A stretch of 64,000 nt of DNA from DAOTWC01 sp048499435. GTDB lineage: Bacteria; Chloroflexota; Anaerolineae; Aggregatilineales; Phototrophicaceae. The translations under genes and the position numbers were made by a program. The notes below the pieces were generated by a model. The model searched no databases. It was given only the letters and a program-made list of their open reading frames with translations, and was not told where the DNA came from. This document shows, piece by piece, positions 42,805 to 51,355 of this stretch. The DNA lies in the NCBI GenBank assembly GCA_048499435.1, contig JASNZW010000002.1:648046-712045 (forward strand), read 5' to 3'. The stretch's first letter is position 1; every line of letters starts with the position of its first letter.

Positions 42805-43536
42805 ATGGAACTCTATCTCATCCGACACGGACAATCTACCAACAACGCCCAGGGGAACAGCCAGCCCAACCGCGTCCGCGACGCCGCCCTGACGGAAACC
42901 GGCCAGCGGCAGGCCGCCGCGCTGGCGGCGCGCCTGGCGGACGCCAGCCGCCGCGAGATCGCGGTGCATTACTACCCGGACACGTACCGCCAGGAAGGTC
43001 GCCTGGATGGGCGCATCAGCCGCCTCTACTGCTCGGCCATGCTGCGGGCGCTGCAAACGGCGCAGCCGGTGGGCGCGGCGTTGGGCGTCGCGCCGGAGGT
43101 GTGGCTGGATATTCACGAACACGGCGGCGTTTACGAGGACGACGGCGGCGGCGGGCGGCGGGGCGCGCCGGGCCTGACGCGGCGCGAGATCGCGGCGCAG
43201 TTCGCCACTTACACGCTGCCCGCCGCGCTGACCGACGCCGGCTGGTACAACCGCGATTACGAGACGTACCCCGTCTGCCAGGGGCGGGCGATCAGCGTGG
43301 CCGCGCGGCTGCGCGAGTGGGCCGCCGCCGGCGCGCCGCCCACCGCGCTCATCTCGCACGGCACGTTTCTCGACGCGCTGCTCAAAGCCCTGCTGGGCAG
43401 GCTGCCCGGCAGCGGCCACTTCTACTATCACTACAACACGGGCATCACGCGGCTGGACCTGTTCCCGGATGGCAGGCTGGCGCTGCACTACCTCAACCGC
43501 ACCGCGCACCTGCCCGACGACCTGCTCACCGCCTGA
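42805..43536 (+). CDS. Histidine phosphatase superfamily protein
   Basis: Phosphoglycerate-mutase-like phosphatase, 243 residues. RHG motif in MELYLIRHGQSTNN gives the phosphohistidine, the Arg in YCSAMLRALQTAQPVG and the second His in ALISHGTFLDALL complete the pocket. An acidic and glycine-rich loop (GVYEDDGGGGRRGAPG) lies in the middle. The substrate is unknown. It is followed by a 137-bp gap with a long inverted repeat before the STAND gene. Confidence 0.92.
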   Translation: MELYLIRHGQSTNNAQGNSQPNRVRDAALTETGQRQAAALAARLADASRREIAVHYYPDTYRQEGRLDGRISRLYCSAMLRALQTAQPVGAALGVAPEVWLDIHEHGGVYEDDGGGGRRGAPGLTRREIAAQFATYTLPAALTDAGWYNRDYETYPVCQGRAISVAARLREWAAAGAPPTALISHGTFLDALLKALLGRLPGSGHFYYHYNTGITRLDLFPDGRLALHYLNRTAHLPDDLLTA

Positions 43537-43582
43537 ACGCCGGTCTGTGCTGCAATGTAATATTTCTCTTACGGGATGTTTC

Positions 43583-43617
43583 CGCCCCGGCCGCATTTAT
43601 AGTTATAGGCCGGGGCG
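43583..43617. promoter_or_regulatory. 10-bp inverted repeat, candidate operator of the STAND gene
   Basis: CGCCCCGGCC (43583-43592) and GGCCGGGGCG (43608-43617) are perfect inverted copies around a 15-bp A+T-rich core that contains TATAGT (43598-43603). The core is a plausible -10 box and the arms a repressor site. No T-run follows, so it is not a normal terminator. Confidence 0.5.
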
Positions 43618-43673
43618 CGCGGCCGCTGGAAGCCGCCGCCCGCCGCTGTCCCGTGAGCTGCAAAGGGCCGCCG

Positions 43674-46502
43674 ATGGCACAGACCCCCCGGCATTTCCGC
43701 ATCTTTATCTCGTCGCCCGGCGATGTGGTCCAGGAACGCCATATCGCCTGGGAGGTGATTGACGCGCTGCCCGACCGCCCGGCCTTCCGCGACCGCGTGA
43801 GCTTCCGCATCATCGCCTGGGACCGGCCGGGCAGCGACACGCCGCTGCTGGCGAAACTGGCGCCGCAGGAAGCGATCAATATGATGCTGCCCATGCCGTC
43901 AGAGTGCGACATCGTGATCGTGATCCTCTGGTCGCGCATGGGCACGCCCTTCACGCTTGACGGGCGCGAGTATCTGTCGGGCACGCAGTACGAGTACCTG
44001 GACGCCGTGCAGGCCGAGGGCACGGAGGTCGTCGTCTACCGCCGCACCGAAACGGTGGAGATCGCGCTGGACGACCCGGAGCTGGCCGAAAAACGCGCGC
44101 AGTACGAACGCGTCAACGCCTTCTTCGCCACCTTTTCCGACCCCCAGACCGGGCAGGCGCGGCGCGGCGTCAACTACTACCAGACGCCGGACGAGTTCCG
44201 CCAGAAGTTTGAAACGCATCTGGAAACGATCGTTCAGCACCTGCTGACCGCCGACGCGCGGCCTGGCCGCGCCGCGCGCGACACTGAAGCGGGCATCACC
44301 GCCGCCAGCAAGGTGTGGGCTGGCTCGCCATTTCCCGGCCTGCGCGCCTTCACCGACGCCGACGCGCCCATCTTCTTTGGGCGCGGCGCGGAAACGGACG
44401 CGCTGGTTAAACGGCTGGAGGCGGCCTGCTTCGTGGGCGTGGCGGGCGTCAGCGGCAGCGGCAAGTCGTCGCTGGTGGGCGCGGGCCTGCTGCCCCGGCT
44501 GAAGGCCAACGCCGTCGCCGGCAGCAAGGACTGGCTGCTGCCAGCCTGGAGCGCCGAGGCTAAACAGTGGACCGGGCTGCGCTTCACGCCCGGCGAAACC
44601 GGCGACAACCCTTTTACGGCGCTGGCGCTCAGGCTGATCCCCTGTCTGGAGCCGCCCGCCGCGAGCGCGCCGGCGCTGGCGCAGCGCCTGGCGGACGAGC
44701 CGGGGCGCATCAGCGAGTATGTGGGCGCGGCGCTGGCGGGCCGGCCCGCCTGGGCTGAGGCCCTGTTTTTCATTGACCAGTTCGAGGAACTGTTCACCGC
44801 CGCCCGGCCTGACCTGCGCGGCCCGTTCATCCAGATGTTAAGCCACCTGGCGCAGCCCGGCCAGCGCGCGCGCGTTGTGATCACGCTGCGCGCCGATTTT
44901 TACAGCGCGGCGGTCGAAAACCCGGCGCTGGCGGCGCTGCTGGCCGGCCAGCAGGCGCTGCCGGCCCCGCCGCTGGGCGCGCTGTACGAGATGATCGTGC
45001 GCCCGGCGGAGCGGGCGGCGCTGGCGTTTGAGGACGGCCTGCCCGGCCAGATTTTGGCCGACACCGGCGGCGAGCCGGGCGCGCTGGCGCTGATGGCGTA
45101 TCTGCTGGACGAGCTGTACCGCGCGCGCGGCGCCGATGGCGCGCTGACGTTCGCGAAATACCGGGCGCTGGGCGGCGTGCAGGGCGCGATCGCCCGGCGC
45201 GCCGAAGACACCCTGCTCGCGCTGCCGCCAGCGGCGCAGGCGGCCCTGCCGGCGGTGTTTCACAACCTGGCGCAGATTGACGATCGCGGCGCGATCACGC
45301 GGCGGCGCGCGGCGCTCGGCGCGGCGGCCGCCACGCCGAGCGCCGAAAAGCTGGTCGCCGCCTTCACCGCCGCGCGCCTGCTGGTGGTGGGCAGTGAGCC
45401 GGGTGGGCCGCCGCTGATCGAGGTGGCGCACGAGGCGCTGCTGACCAACTGGCCGCGCCTGTACCAGGAACTGGACGCTGACCGCGCCTTTCTGCTGTGG
45501 CGGCAGCAGCTTCAGCGCGACGCGCAGGCGTGGCTGCGCGACGGGCGCAGCCCCAGCTATCTCTACACTGGGGCGCGGCTGGTCGTCGCGGAGCGCTGGC
45601 ACAAAGAGCGCGCTGACCGCCTCGCGCCGGACGAGCTGGCCTTCCTCAGCGCCAGTCAGCGCCGCCGCCGCCGCCGCCGGACGGTGTTCGGGGCGGCGCT
45701 GGGGGTGTTCGCGCTGCTGTTCGCGCTGGCCGCGCCGTTCGTGACGATCAGCGCGTACAGCGAAATGCTGCGGCAGCAGGCTCTCGCCGCCGCGCCGGCC
45801 GTCCCGTTCGCCGCCGCTGAGGCGCTGCTCGGCCCTGATAACCAGCCGGCGCTGGTGCCGGCCTTCGCGCTGGACCGTTACGAGGTGAGCCGCCAGCAGT
45901 ACGAACGCTGCGTGCTGGCGCGGGCCTGTTCGCCGGCCTTTGTGCCGACATTCGATGAAGGCGGCGGGCCAGACACGACGCAGCAGCCGGTCACTTCGGT
46001 TAACGCTTACCAGGCGCACACATTTTGCCGCTGGCTGGGCCGGCGGCTGCCCACCGCCGCTGAATTTGAACGCGCCGCGCGCGGCACAGAAGGCCGCCTG
46101 TTCCCCTGGCCCGGTGACGCCAAACCGGACCCCACGCGCGTAAACGCCCTGATTGACGGCTATACAGACCGCGCCCCCACCGGCGCGGCGGCCGTCAGCG
46201 ACGCCGCCTACCAGGCTGGCGCGACACCAGAAGGCATTATGCATTTATTAGGTAACGCAGCGGAATGGACGGCAACACCTGCCGGCTGCGGCGTAACCTG
46301 CGCGCGGCGCTGGGATGGCATTCTGCCGGAGGCGCTCGAACGGCGCGGTTGGGGCTGGGCCAACGCATTCATCAGGCCGGGGGCGGCGACGTCGCCGCTG
46401 GCCGAGGCGCTGGATACCGACGCAAGTTACGCTGACATTGATATCGGGTTCCGCTGCGCGCACGACATCGAAGGAGAGGCAGCAAACCGAAGCGAGTCCT
46501 AG
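43674..46502 (+). CDS. DUF4062 - STAND NTPase - TM - FGE-sulfatase-like protein
   Basis: A four-part protein of 942 residues. Residues about 8-115 are a DUF4062-like domain (RIFISSPGDVVQERHIAWEV), a nucleotide-fold effector found in conflict proteins. From about 210 follows a STAND NTPase: PFPGLRAFTDADAPIFFGRG, Walker A GVSGSGKS (Lys264), Walker B FFIDQFEE (Asp368), VVITLRADFY sensor, then the VAHEALLTNWPRLYQELDAD helical arm. A run of eight or so arginines precedes one transmembrane helix at about 670-695. Residues about 725-942 match the formylglycine-generating-enzyme fold (FALDRYEVSRQQYERC, AYQAHTFCRWLGRRLPTAAE, GNAAEWTA, IGFRCAHD). By the positive-inside rule the C-terminal domain is outside. 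ATG at 43674 has AAAGGG upstream; the long upstream extension of the frame is not coding. Confidence 0.9.
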   Translation: MAQTPRHFRIFISSPGDVVQERHIAWEVIDALPDRPAFRDRVSFRIIAWDRPGSDTPLLAKLAPQEAINMMLPMPSECDIVIVILWSRMGTPFTLDGREYLSGTQYEYLDAVQAEGTEVVVYRRTETVEIALDDPELAEKRAQYERVNAFFATFSDPQTGQARRGVNYYQTPDEFRQKFETHLETIVQHLLTADARPGRAARDTEAGITAASKVWAGSPFPGLRAFTDADAPIFFGRGAETDALVKRLEAACFVGVAGVSGSGKSSLVGAGLLPRLKANAVAGSKDWLLPAWSAEAKQWTGLRFTPGETGDNPFTALALRLIPCLEPPAASAPALAQRLADEPGRISEYVGAALAGRPAWAEALFFIDQFEELFTAARPDLRGPFIQMLSHLAQPGQRARVVITLRADFYSAAVENPALAALLAGQQALPAPPLGALYEMIVRPAERAALAFEDGLPGQILADTGGEPGALALMAYLLDELYRARGADGALTFAKYRALGGVQGAIARRAEDTLLALPPAAQAALPAVFHNLAQIDDRGAITRRRAALGAAAATPSAEKLVAAFTAARLLVVGSEPGGPPLIEVAHEALLTNWPRLYQELDADRAFLLWRQQLQRDAQAWLRDGRSPSYLYTGARLVVAERWHKERADRLAPDELAFLSASQRRRRRRRTVFGAALGVFALLFALAAPFVTISAYSEMLRQQALAAAPAVPFAAAEALLGPDNQPALVPAFALDRYEVSRQQYERCVLARACSPAFVPTFDEGGGPDTTQQPVTSVNAYQAHTFCRWLGRRLPTAAEFERAARGTEGRLFPWPGDAKPDPTRVNALIDGYTDRAPTGAAAVSDAAYQAGATPEGIMHLLGNAAEWTATPAGCGVTCARRWDGILPEALERRGWGWANAFIRPGAATSPLAEALDTDASYADIDIGFRCAHDIEGEAANRSES

Positions 46503-46513
46503 AAAGGCTGACC

Positions 46514-47632
46514 ATGTTCACCAGAAAAGCAGTCGCGCTCACGCTCACACTCACACTGGCGCTGCTGTGTCTGCTGCCCGCGGCGGCGGCGGCGCAGGAT
46601 AACACATCGCCTGTTCCCTTTGTCCAAACCGGGATCATCCCGCCGGAGCTGTACTTCACCAGCCGCCTGGCCGGCAGCATCGCCTTCACGCCGGTGGCGC
46701 AGGGCGGGCGCTACACAACAGGCGACCTGCAGCAGGCGGTGGACGGGCGCTATTTCGTTCTCGTCGCTTTCTCGCCCACTGGCGTGCAGACGCTGGGCCT
46801 GCTGGTGAGCAGCTTTGACTCGGCGCTGCTGCTGGACTATCTCAACGCGCTGCAAATTCACTTCCAGGCGGTCGCCGTTCCGCCAGGGGTGACGCCGGGC
46901 CTCGGCACAGAGGAGAGCTTCGGCGACGACGTTTACCAGCTTGGCCGCACTACTGGCGACATTGAAGTCGAAATGGCGCTGCTGCCGCGCGGGGATATCA
47001 GCCCCCGCCAGAACTACGTGGTCTATTTCGCGATTGACCCGACGCTCAGCCAGCCCGGCGAAGCGCACCTGTACCAGTCGCCGCGCAGCCCGGCGGCTGC
47101 CCGCTGGACGTCCGTTCACGCCTGGGTGACGGCTGTCAGCGGCAGCGTCGCGCTGGAGATGTGGCGCAACGCCCCCGGCGCGTACATTGGCGCGCAGCAG
47201 GACGCCGCCGGCGGCGGCTTTCCCGCCCCGCTGACCGACGATGTCGCCCCCGGTACGGCGGATTACAACGCGCTCGTCAGCGGCCGGCAGTTCAGCGCCT
47301 ACCGGCTGTACGGCGCGTTTGTGGACACCAACATTCAGGAGATCACGCCGCCGCCCAGCGTCAGCCCCAACCCGGCGTGCCCGCTGCCGCCGCGCATGGT
47401 GGTGGGGCAGCCCGGCATCGTGGACGCCAGCGTGCCGCTGCCTAACCGGCTGCGCAGCGCCCCGTCGCTGTACAGCGCGCAGATCGGCCTGCTGCAGACC
47501 AACGAAATCTTTACGGTGATCGGCGGCCCGGAGTGCGCCAACGGGATTCTGTGGTGGCAGGTGAATTACAACGGGCGCATTGGCTGGACGGCTGAAGGCC
47601 AGGGGGGGCAGTACTACATCCGGCCATACTGA
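46514..47632 (+). CDS. Secreted SH3-domain protein, partner of the STAND gene
   Basis: Exported protein, 372 residues, with a signal peptide ending at ALLCLLPAAAAAQD. The middle (about 35-270) is a beta-rich domain I do not recognise (SRLAGSIAFTPVAQGG, NYVVYFAIDPTLSQPGEAHL). The C-terminus is an SH3b domain (VPLPNRLRSAPSLYSAQIGL, WWQVNYNGRIGWTAEGQGG). It begins 11 bp after the STAND gene stop, so the two are almost certainly one transcript. An extracytoplasmic wall-bound protein next to a transmembrane STAND sensor suggests a ligand or co-sensor role (inference). Confidence 0.88.
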   Translation: MFTRKAVALTLTLTLALLCLLPAAAAAQDNTSPVPFVQTGIIPPELYFTSRLAGSIAFTPVAQGGRYTTGDLQQAVDGRYFVLVAFSPTGVQTLGLLVSSFDSALLLDYLNALQIHFQAVAVPPGVTPGLGTEESFGDDVYQLGRTTGDIEVEMALLPRGDISPRQNYVVYFAIDPTLSQPGEAHLYQSPRSPAAARWTSVHAWVTAVSGSVALEMWRNAPGAYIGAQQDAAGGGFPAPLTDDVAPGTADYNALVSGRQFSAYRLYGAFVDTNIQEITPPPSVSPNPACPLPPRMVVGQPGIVDASVPLPNRLRSAPSLYSAQIGLLQTNEIFTVIGGPECANGILWWQVNYNGRIGWTAEGQGGQYYIRPY

Positions 47633-47647
47633 CATCCCGTGACAGAC

Positions 47648-47683
47648 GCCTGCATCCCCGCTGCACGGCAGAGGGTGCAGGCG
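47648..47683. repeat. Inverted repeat after the SH3 gene
   Basis: CGCCTGCA (47648-47655) and TGCAGGCG (47676-47683) enclose a smaller imperfect stem. No T-run follows; could be a weak terminator or a protein site. Confidence 0.35.
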
Positions 47684-47696
47684 CGCTCTGCCGCCT

Positions 47697-47720
47697 ATAC
47701 CATATTGGTATTATATGGTA
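47697..47720. promoter_or_regulatory. Nested palindromes, likely MocR/GntR operator
   Basis: ATACCA-TAT-TGGTAT (47697-47711) is a perfect palindrome, and TACCATAT (47698-47705) / ATATGGTA (47713-47720) forms a second, overlapping inverted repeat, giving three TGGTA half-sites. It lies 47 bp upstream of a GntR-HTH gene, so autoregulation is likely. Confidence 0.6.
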
Positions 47721-47766
47721 CACTTGACGGCAGAGACAGCGCGCAGCACGGGACAGGACCGCAGCC

Positions 47767-49281
47767 ATGATGCTCAACCAGGTGAACCTGAACGTCCCGC
47801 TGGACCGGGACGGCGAAGAACCCATCTACCGCCAGCTTATCCGCCACATCCGCCTGCAGATCGAAAGCGGCGCGCTGACCGCCGGCGCGCGCCTGCCCGC
47901 CAGCCGCGACCTGGCGCGCCAGCTCAACATCAGCCGTATCAGCGTGGTCAACGCCTACGCGGAGCTGCGCGCGCAGGGGTATTTAAGCGCGCACGCCGGG
48001 CGCGGCACGTTCGTCGCCGGCGACAGCAACGGCAGCCACAGCAACGGCGACAACGGGCGGGTCAGCCACAGCGCGCAGACCTCCGAGCTGCCGTCCGCGC
48101 CGGACCGTTCGGTCCGTGAGATGATGCGGCTGGGGCGCAAGCCGGGCGTTATCAGCTTCAGCAAAGGCTCGCTGCCCACTGAGTTTTTCCCGGTGCAGCA
48201 CCTGCGCGACGCCATCACCACCGTGCTGGACCGCGACGGCTCAACGGCGCTGGGCTACGAGCCAGCGGAAGGGTATGGCCCGCTGCGCGTGGCCGTGCGC
48301 GACTATGTCAGCGCGCAGGGCATCCGGTGCGGCGCCAACCAGGTGCTGATCACCGGCGGCGCGCAGCAGGCGCTTGACCTGGTGATTCAGGCGCTGTGCG
48401 CTGAGGGCGAGACCGTCGTCACCGAAAACCCGACTTACCTGGGCATGATTGACATCGCGCGCGCGCGCCGCGTGCAGCTGCACGGCATCAGCATGGACGA
48501 GGACGGCATGCGGCTGGACGAGCTTGAGAACTACATTATTGACAACAAGCCGCGCCTGATCTACGTCATGCCCAGCTTCCACAACCCCACCGGCAACGTG
48601 ATGCCGCTGCACCGCCGCCGCCAGCTTCTCAACCTGGCGAACCGGTATCAGATTCCGGTGCTGGAAGACAGCGTGTATCACGAGTTCCGCTTTGAGGGCG
48701 AGGCGATCCCGCCGCTGAAGGCGCTGGACGACACCGGCATCGTGATTCACGTTGGCGCGTTCACCAAGATGATGCTGCCCGGCATGCGCATTGGCTATCT
48801 GATCAGCGACAGCGGCCACTATGAGCGCCTGGTGCGCGTCAAGGCCGCCGCCGATATCGCCACGCCGGGCCTGAACCAGCGCGCCATCCACCTGATGCTG
48901 GAACGCGGTGTGCTGCTGCAGCAGTTGGAGCGCAACAACCGCGAGCTGCACCGCCGCCGCGATATCGCCCTGGCGGCGGCGCGCCGTCACCTGCCGCCCG
49001 GCAGCGCCTGGCGCGTGCCGGAAGGCGGCATCTATCTGTGGGTGCAGCTTCCTCAGCGCGGGCCGAACGCGGCTGAGCTGTTCGTGACGGCGGTACAGAT
49101 GGGCGTGGCCTACGCCATCGGCAGCGTGTTTTACACCAACGGCTGTGGCAGCTTCCGCCTGCGCCTGAACTACGGCACCAACCGCCCCGCCGACATCGAG
49201 GAGGGGCTGCGCCGTCTGGGCCGCGCCTGGCGCGAGCTGACCTGTGACTATGACGACATTGACAAGTCGCCGCTGATGTAA
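47767..49281 (+). CDS. MocR-type regulator (GntR HTH fused to aminotransferase fold)
   Basis: 504 residues. A GntR winged helix at about 15-85 (PIYRQLIRHIRLQIESGALT, LPASRDLARQLNISRISVVN), a Gly/Asn/Ser linker (DSNGSHSNGDNGR), then a fold-type I PLP domain: ITGGAQQALDLVIQALCAEG, PSFHNPTGNVMPLHRR, and the PLP Lys in VGAFTKMMLPGMRIGYL. Such proteins control vitamin B6, GABA or amino acid genes, or are real aminotransferases (LysN/2-aminoadipate type). The operator-like palindromes just upstream favour regulation of its own promoter. No pdx genes adjoin. Confidence 0.92.
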   Translation: MMLNQVNLNVPLDRDGEEPIYRQLIRHIRLQIESGALTAGARLPASRDLARQLNISRISVVNAYAELRAQGYLSAHAGRGTFVAGDSNGSHSNGDNGRVSHSAQTSELPSAPDRSVREMMRLGRKPGVISFSKGSLPTEFFPVQHLRDAITTVLDRDGSTALGYEPAEGYGPLRVAVRDYVSAQGIRCGANQVLITGGAQQALDLVIQALCAEGETVVTENPTYLGMIDIARARRVQLHGISMDEDGMRLDELENYIIDNKPRLIYVMPSFHNPTGNVMPLHRRRQLLNLANRYQIPVLEDSVYHEFRFEGEAIPPLKALDDTGIVIHVGAFTKMMLPGMRIGYLISDSGHYERLVRVKAAADIATPGLNQRAIHLMLERGVLLQQLERNNRELHRRRDIALAAARRHLPPGSAWRVPEGGIYLWVQLPQRGPNAAELFVTAVQMGVAYAIGSVFYTNGCGSFRLRLNYGTNRPADIEEGLRRLGRAWRELTCDYDDIDKSPLM

Positions 49282-49293
49282 GCTGTCGGCGGC

Positions 49294-49329
49294 CAGCGCG
49301 GGCACGGACCGCGCTGTTTTTCGGTTTTG
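49294..49329 (+). terminator. Rho-independent terminator 1 after the MocR gene
   Basis: CAGCGCGG / CCGCGCTG, 8-bp perfect stem, 7-base loop, followed by TTTTTCGGTTTT. Confidence 0.85.
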
Positions 49330-49333
49330 TGGG

Positions 49334-49381
49334 CGGTGAAAGCGTCGTGCTGCTGCGCGGCGCTTTCACCGTTTTCAGTTT
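49334..49381 (+). terminator. Rho-independent terminator 2 after the MocR gene
   Basis: CGGTGAAAGCG (49334-49344) / CGCTTTCACCG (49361-49371), 11-bp perfect stem, then TTTTCAGTTT. Directly behind terminator 1. Confidence 0.8.
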
Positions 49382-49582
49382 GAACGCGCCCTGGCCAGCG
49401 GTTATAGCCGCTGGTGGAGGGCCGCCTGGAAGTTGGTTACAATAGCCGGTGTTCTGTGTTTCTGGCCGCGAGAGAAAGGAGGCTGCGCAGCGTTAACAGC
49501 ACAGGGGGGTGCTGAGACCCCGCGCGATCAGCAAACCATCGGCTGCAGTCGGCATACATCGCACTTTATAAAGGGGGGCATA
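49382..49582 (+). promoter_or_regulatory. Leader and promoter region of the hydrolase-membrane fusion
   Basis: Holds an inverted repeat CCAGCGG-ttatag-CCGCTGG (49395-49414), a TACAAT -10 box (49438-49443) and about 130 bases of leader with G-rich and C-rich stretches before the strong ribosome site AAAGGGGGG. No known riboswitch fold could be assigned. Confidence 0.45.
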
Positions 49583-51343
49583 ATGCTTAGCAAAAAGCGG
49601 CTTTTGGTTCTTGGCCTGGCGTTAGTGTTAATCGGCGGGCTGGTCGCCTGGAACGTTCATTCCAACGGCGGCACAATTGACATCAAAGACGTGCGTTTCG
49701 TGGGCACGAACGGCACCGTTATGAGCGGGCTGCTCTATATCCCGCCGGGCGTGACCGCTGAGAACCCCGCGCCGGGCGTTCTCGCCACTCACGGCTACAT
49801 CAACTCGCGCGAGACGCAGGCCGGCTACGCCATCGAGCTGGCGCGGCGCGGCTACGTGGTGCTGGCGCTCGACCAGACCGGCCACGGCTACTCTGACCCA
49901 CCGGCGCTCGCCAACGGCTTCGGCGGGCCGGACGGTCTGCGCTACCTCAGCTCGCTTGACATCGTTGACCCGGACAACATCGGCATGGAAGGCCACTCAA
50001 TGGGCGGGTGGGCGTCGCTGATCGCCGCTGATACCTTCCCCGATCTGTATAAATCGGTCATGGTGCAGGGGTCGGCGACGGGCGTGCGCGGCGCGCCTGA
50101 CGGGACCGTGGAGTTCCCGCGCAACTTCGGCCTGGTGTTTGCCACCTGGGACGAGTTTTCGATGCTGATGTGGGGTTCGGAGACCGGAAGAGGCATCGTA
50201 GACACCGAGAAGCTGCAAACGGCCTTCGGGACCGACACGACGGTGCAGGTCGGCCAGCTCTACGGCTCGATTGAGGACGGCACGGCGCGCTTCCTGTACC
50301 AGCCGGTGACGACGCACCCCGGCAACCACCTGAACGCGGCGTCTATCGGCGCGGTGGCGGACTGGATGGGCAAGACGCTGCAAGGCGGCAGCGGCCTCGA
50401 CCCAAGCGATCAGGTTTGGCAGTGGAACGAAATTGGCCGGCTGGTCGCGCTGGTGGGCATGGTGCTGGCGATGCTGGCCTTTGGCGGCTTCCTGCTCCAG
50501 ATGCCCTACTTCAGCGCGGTCAGCGCTGGCACGGCCAGCAGCCCAACGCCAGAGGCCAAGCCGGTGCGCGGCACGATGCGCTACGTCTCGTATGCGCTGA
50601 CGATCTTCATCCCGATCCTGACATACTTCTGGGCGCAGAACGCGCTCCGGGCGCAGCTTGTGCCGGCGGCGACGCCGCTGTTCCCGCAGAACATCACAAC
50701 CGGGATCATGGTGTGGGCGGTGCTCAACGGCCTGATCACGCTGGCGCTGTTCCTGGTGTGGCACTACACCAGCAACGCGAAGCACGGCCCGACGCTGGCG
50801 ACTTACGGTCTGAGCCGCAACCTGACGGTTATCCTCAAGTCGGCGCTGCTGGCGGCGCTGGTGGCGATCTTCGGCTATCTGCTGCTGGCGGCCTCTGATC
50901 TGCTGTTCAAGACCGACTTCCGCTTCTGGGTGGTGGCGGTCAAGCTGATGAGTTCGCTGCACTTCCGCATGTTCCTGGGCTACCTGCCGTTCTTTATCTT
51001 CTTCTTTGTCGTGCTGGGCGTGGCGCTGCACGGGCAGCTTCGCCAGGGGTCTGCTGTCCCGGCGTGGCGCGAGATGCTGGTCAACGTCGGCCTGCTGGTG
51101 CTGGGCTTCATCGTGCTGCTGCTGATCCAGTACATACCGCTGATAGCGGGCGGGCCGCTGCCGCTGGGCGAGCCGCTGCTGACGGTGGTGGCGTTCCAGT
51201 TCGTCGGCCTGCTGGCGATCGTCGGCGTGGTCATGACCTACTTCTTCCGCCTGACAGGGCGCGTCTACGTGGGCGCGCTCGTCAGCGCCATCTTCATCAC
51301 CTGGGTGATCGTCGCCGGGCAGGCGACGCACTTCGCCTTCTGA
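49583..51343 (+). CDS. Alpha/beta hydrolase fused to a multi-helix membrane domain
   Basis: 586 residues. A signal anchor (KKRLLVLGLALVLIGGLVAW) leads to an extracytoplasmic alpha/beta hydrolase: LATHGYINSRETQAGYAIEL, ALDQTGHGYSDP, the nucleophile elbow GMEGHSMGGWASLIA, and a possible catalytic His in THPGNHLNAAS. From about residue 285 on there are seven or eight transmembrane helices with no known transporter signature. The start at 49583 is set by AAAGGGGGG, 5 bases away. The role of the membrane half is not known; anchoring or substrate channelling to lipids is possible. Confidence 0.85.
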   Translation: MLSKKRLLVLGLALVLIGGLVAWNVHSNGGTIDIKDVRFVGTNGTVMSGLLYIPPGVTAENPAPGVLATHGYINSRETQAGYAIELARRGYVVLALDQTGHGYSDPPALANGFGGPDGLRYLSSLDIVDPDNIGMEGHSMGGWASLIAADTFPDLYKSVMVQGSATGVRGAPDGTVEFPRNFGLVFATWDEFSMLMWGSETGRGIVDTEKLQTAFGTDTTVQVGQLYGSIEDGTARFLYQPVTTHPGNHLNAASIGAVADWMGKTLQGGSGLDPSDQVWQWNEIGRLVALVGMVLAMLAFGGFLLQMPYFSAVSAGTASSPTPEAKPVRGTMRYVSYALTIFIPILTYFWAQNALRAQLVPAATPLFPQNITTGIMVWAVLNGLITLALFLVWHYTSNAKHGPTLATYGLSRNLTVILKSALLAALVAIFGYLLLAASDLLFKTDFRFWVVAVKLMSSLHFRMFLGYLPFFIFFFVVLGVALHGQLRQGSAVPAWREMLVNVGLLVLGFIVLLLIQYIPLIAGGPLPLGEPLLTVVAFQFVGLLAIVGVVMTYFFRLTGRVYVGALVSAIFITWVIVAGQATHFAF

Positions 51344-51355
51344 CGCGCGCGGCGC

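Noticed and set aside
43101..43673. Upstream extension of the STAND gene frame
   Set aside because: Overlaps the histidine phosphatase gene in another frame, Arg-rich and featureless; the ATG at 43674 has a proper ribosome site and starts the DUF4062 domain.
49540..49582. TPP-riboswitch-like stretch (GTGCTGAGACCCC at about 49508-49520) in the hydrolase leader
   Set aside because: The CTGAGA core is present by chance; the CCTGATCTGG half and the P1 pairing of a TPP aptamer are absent.
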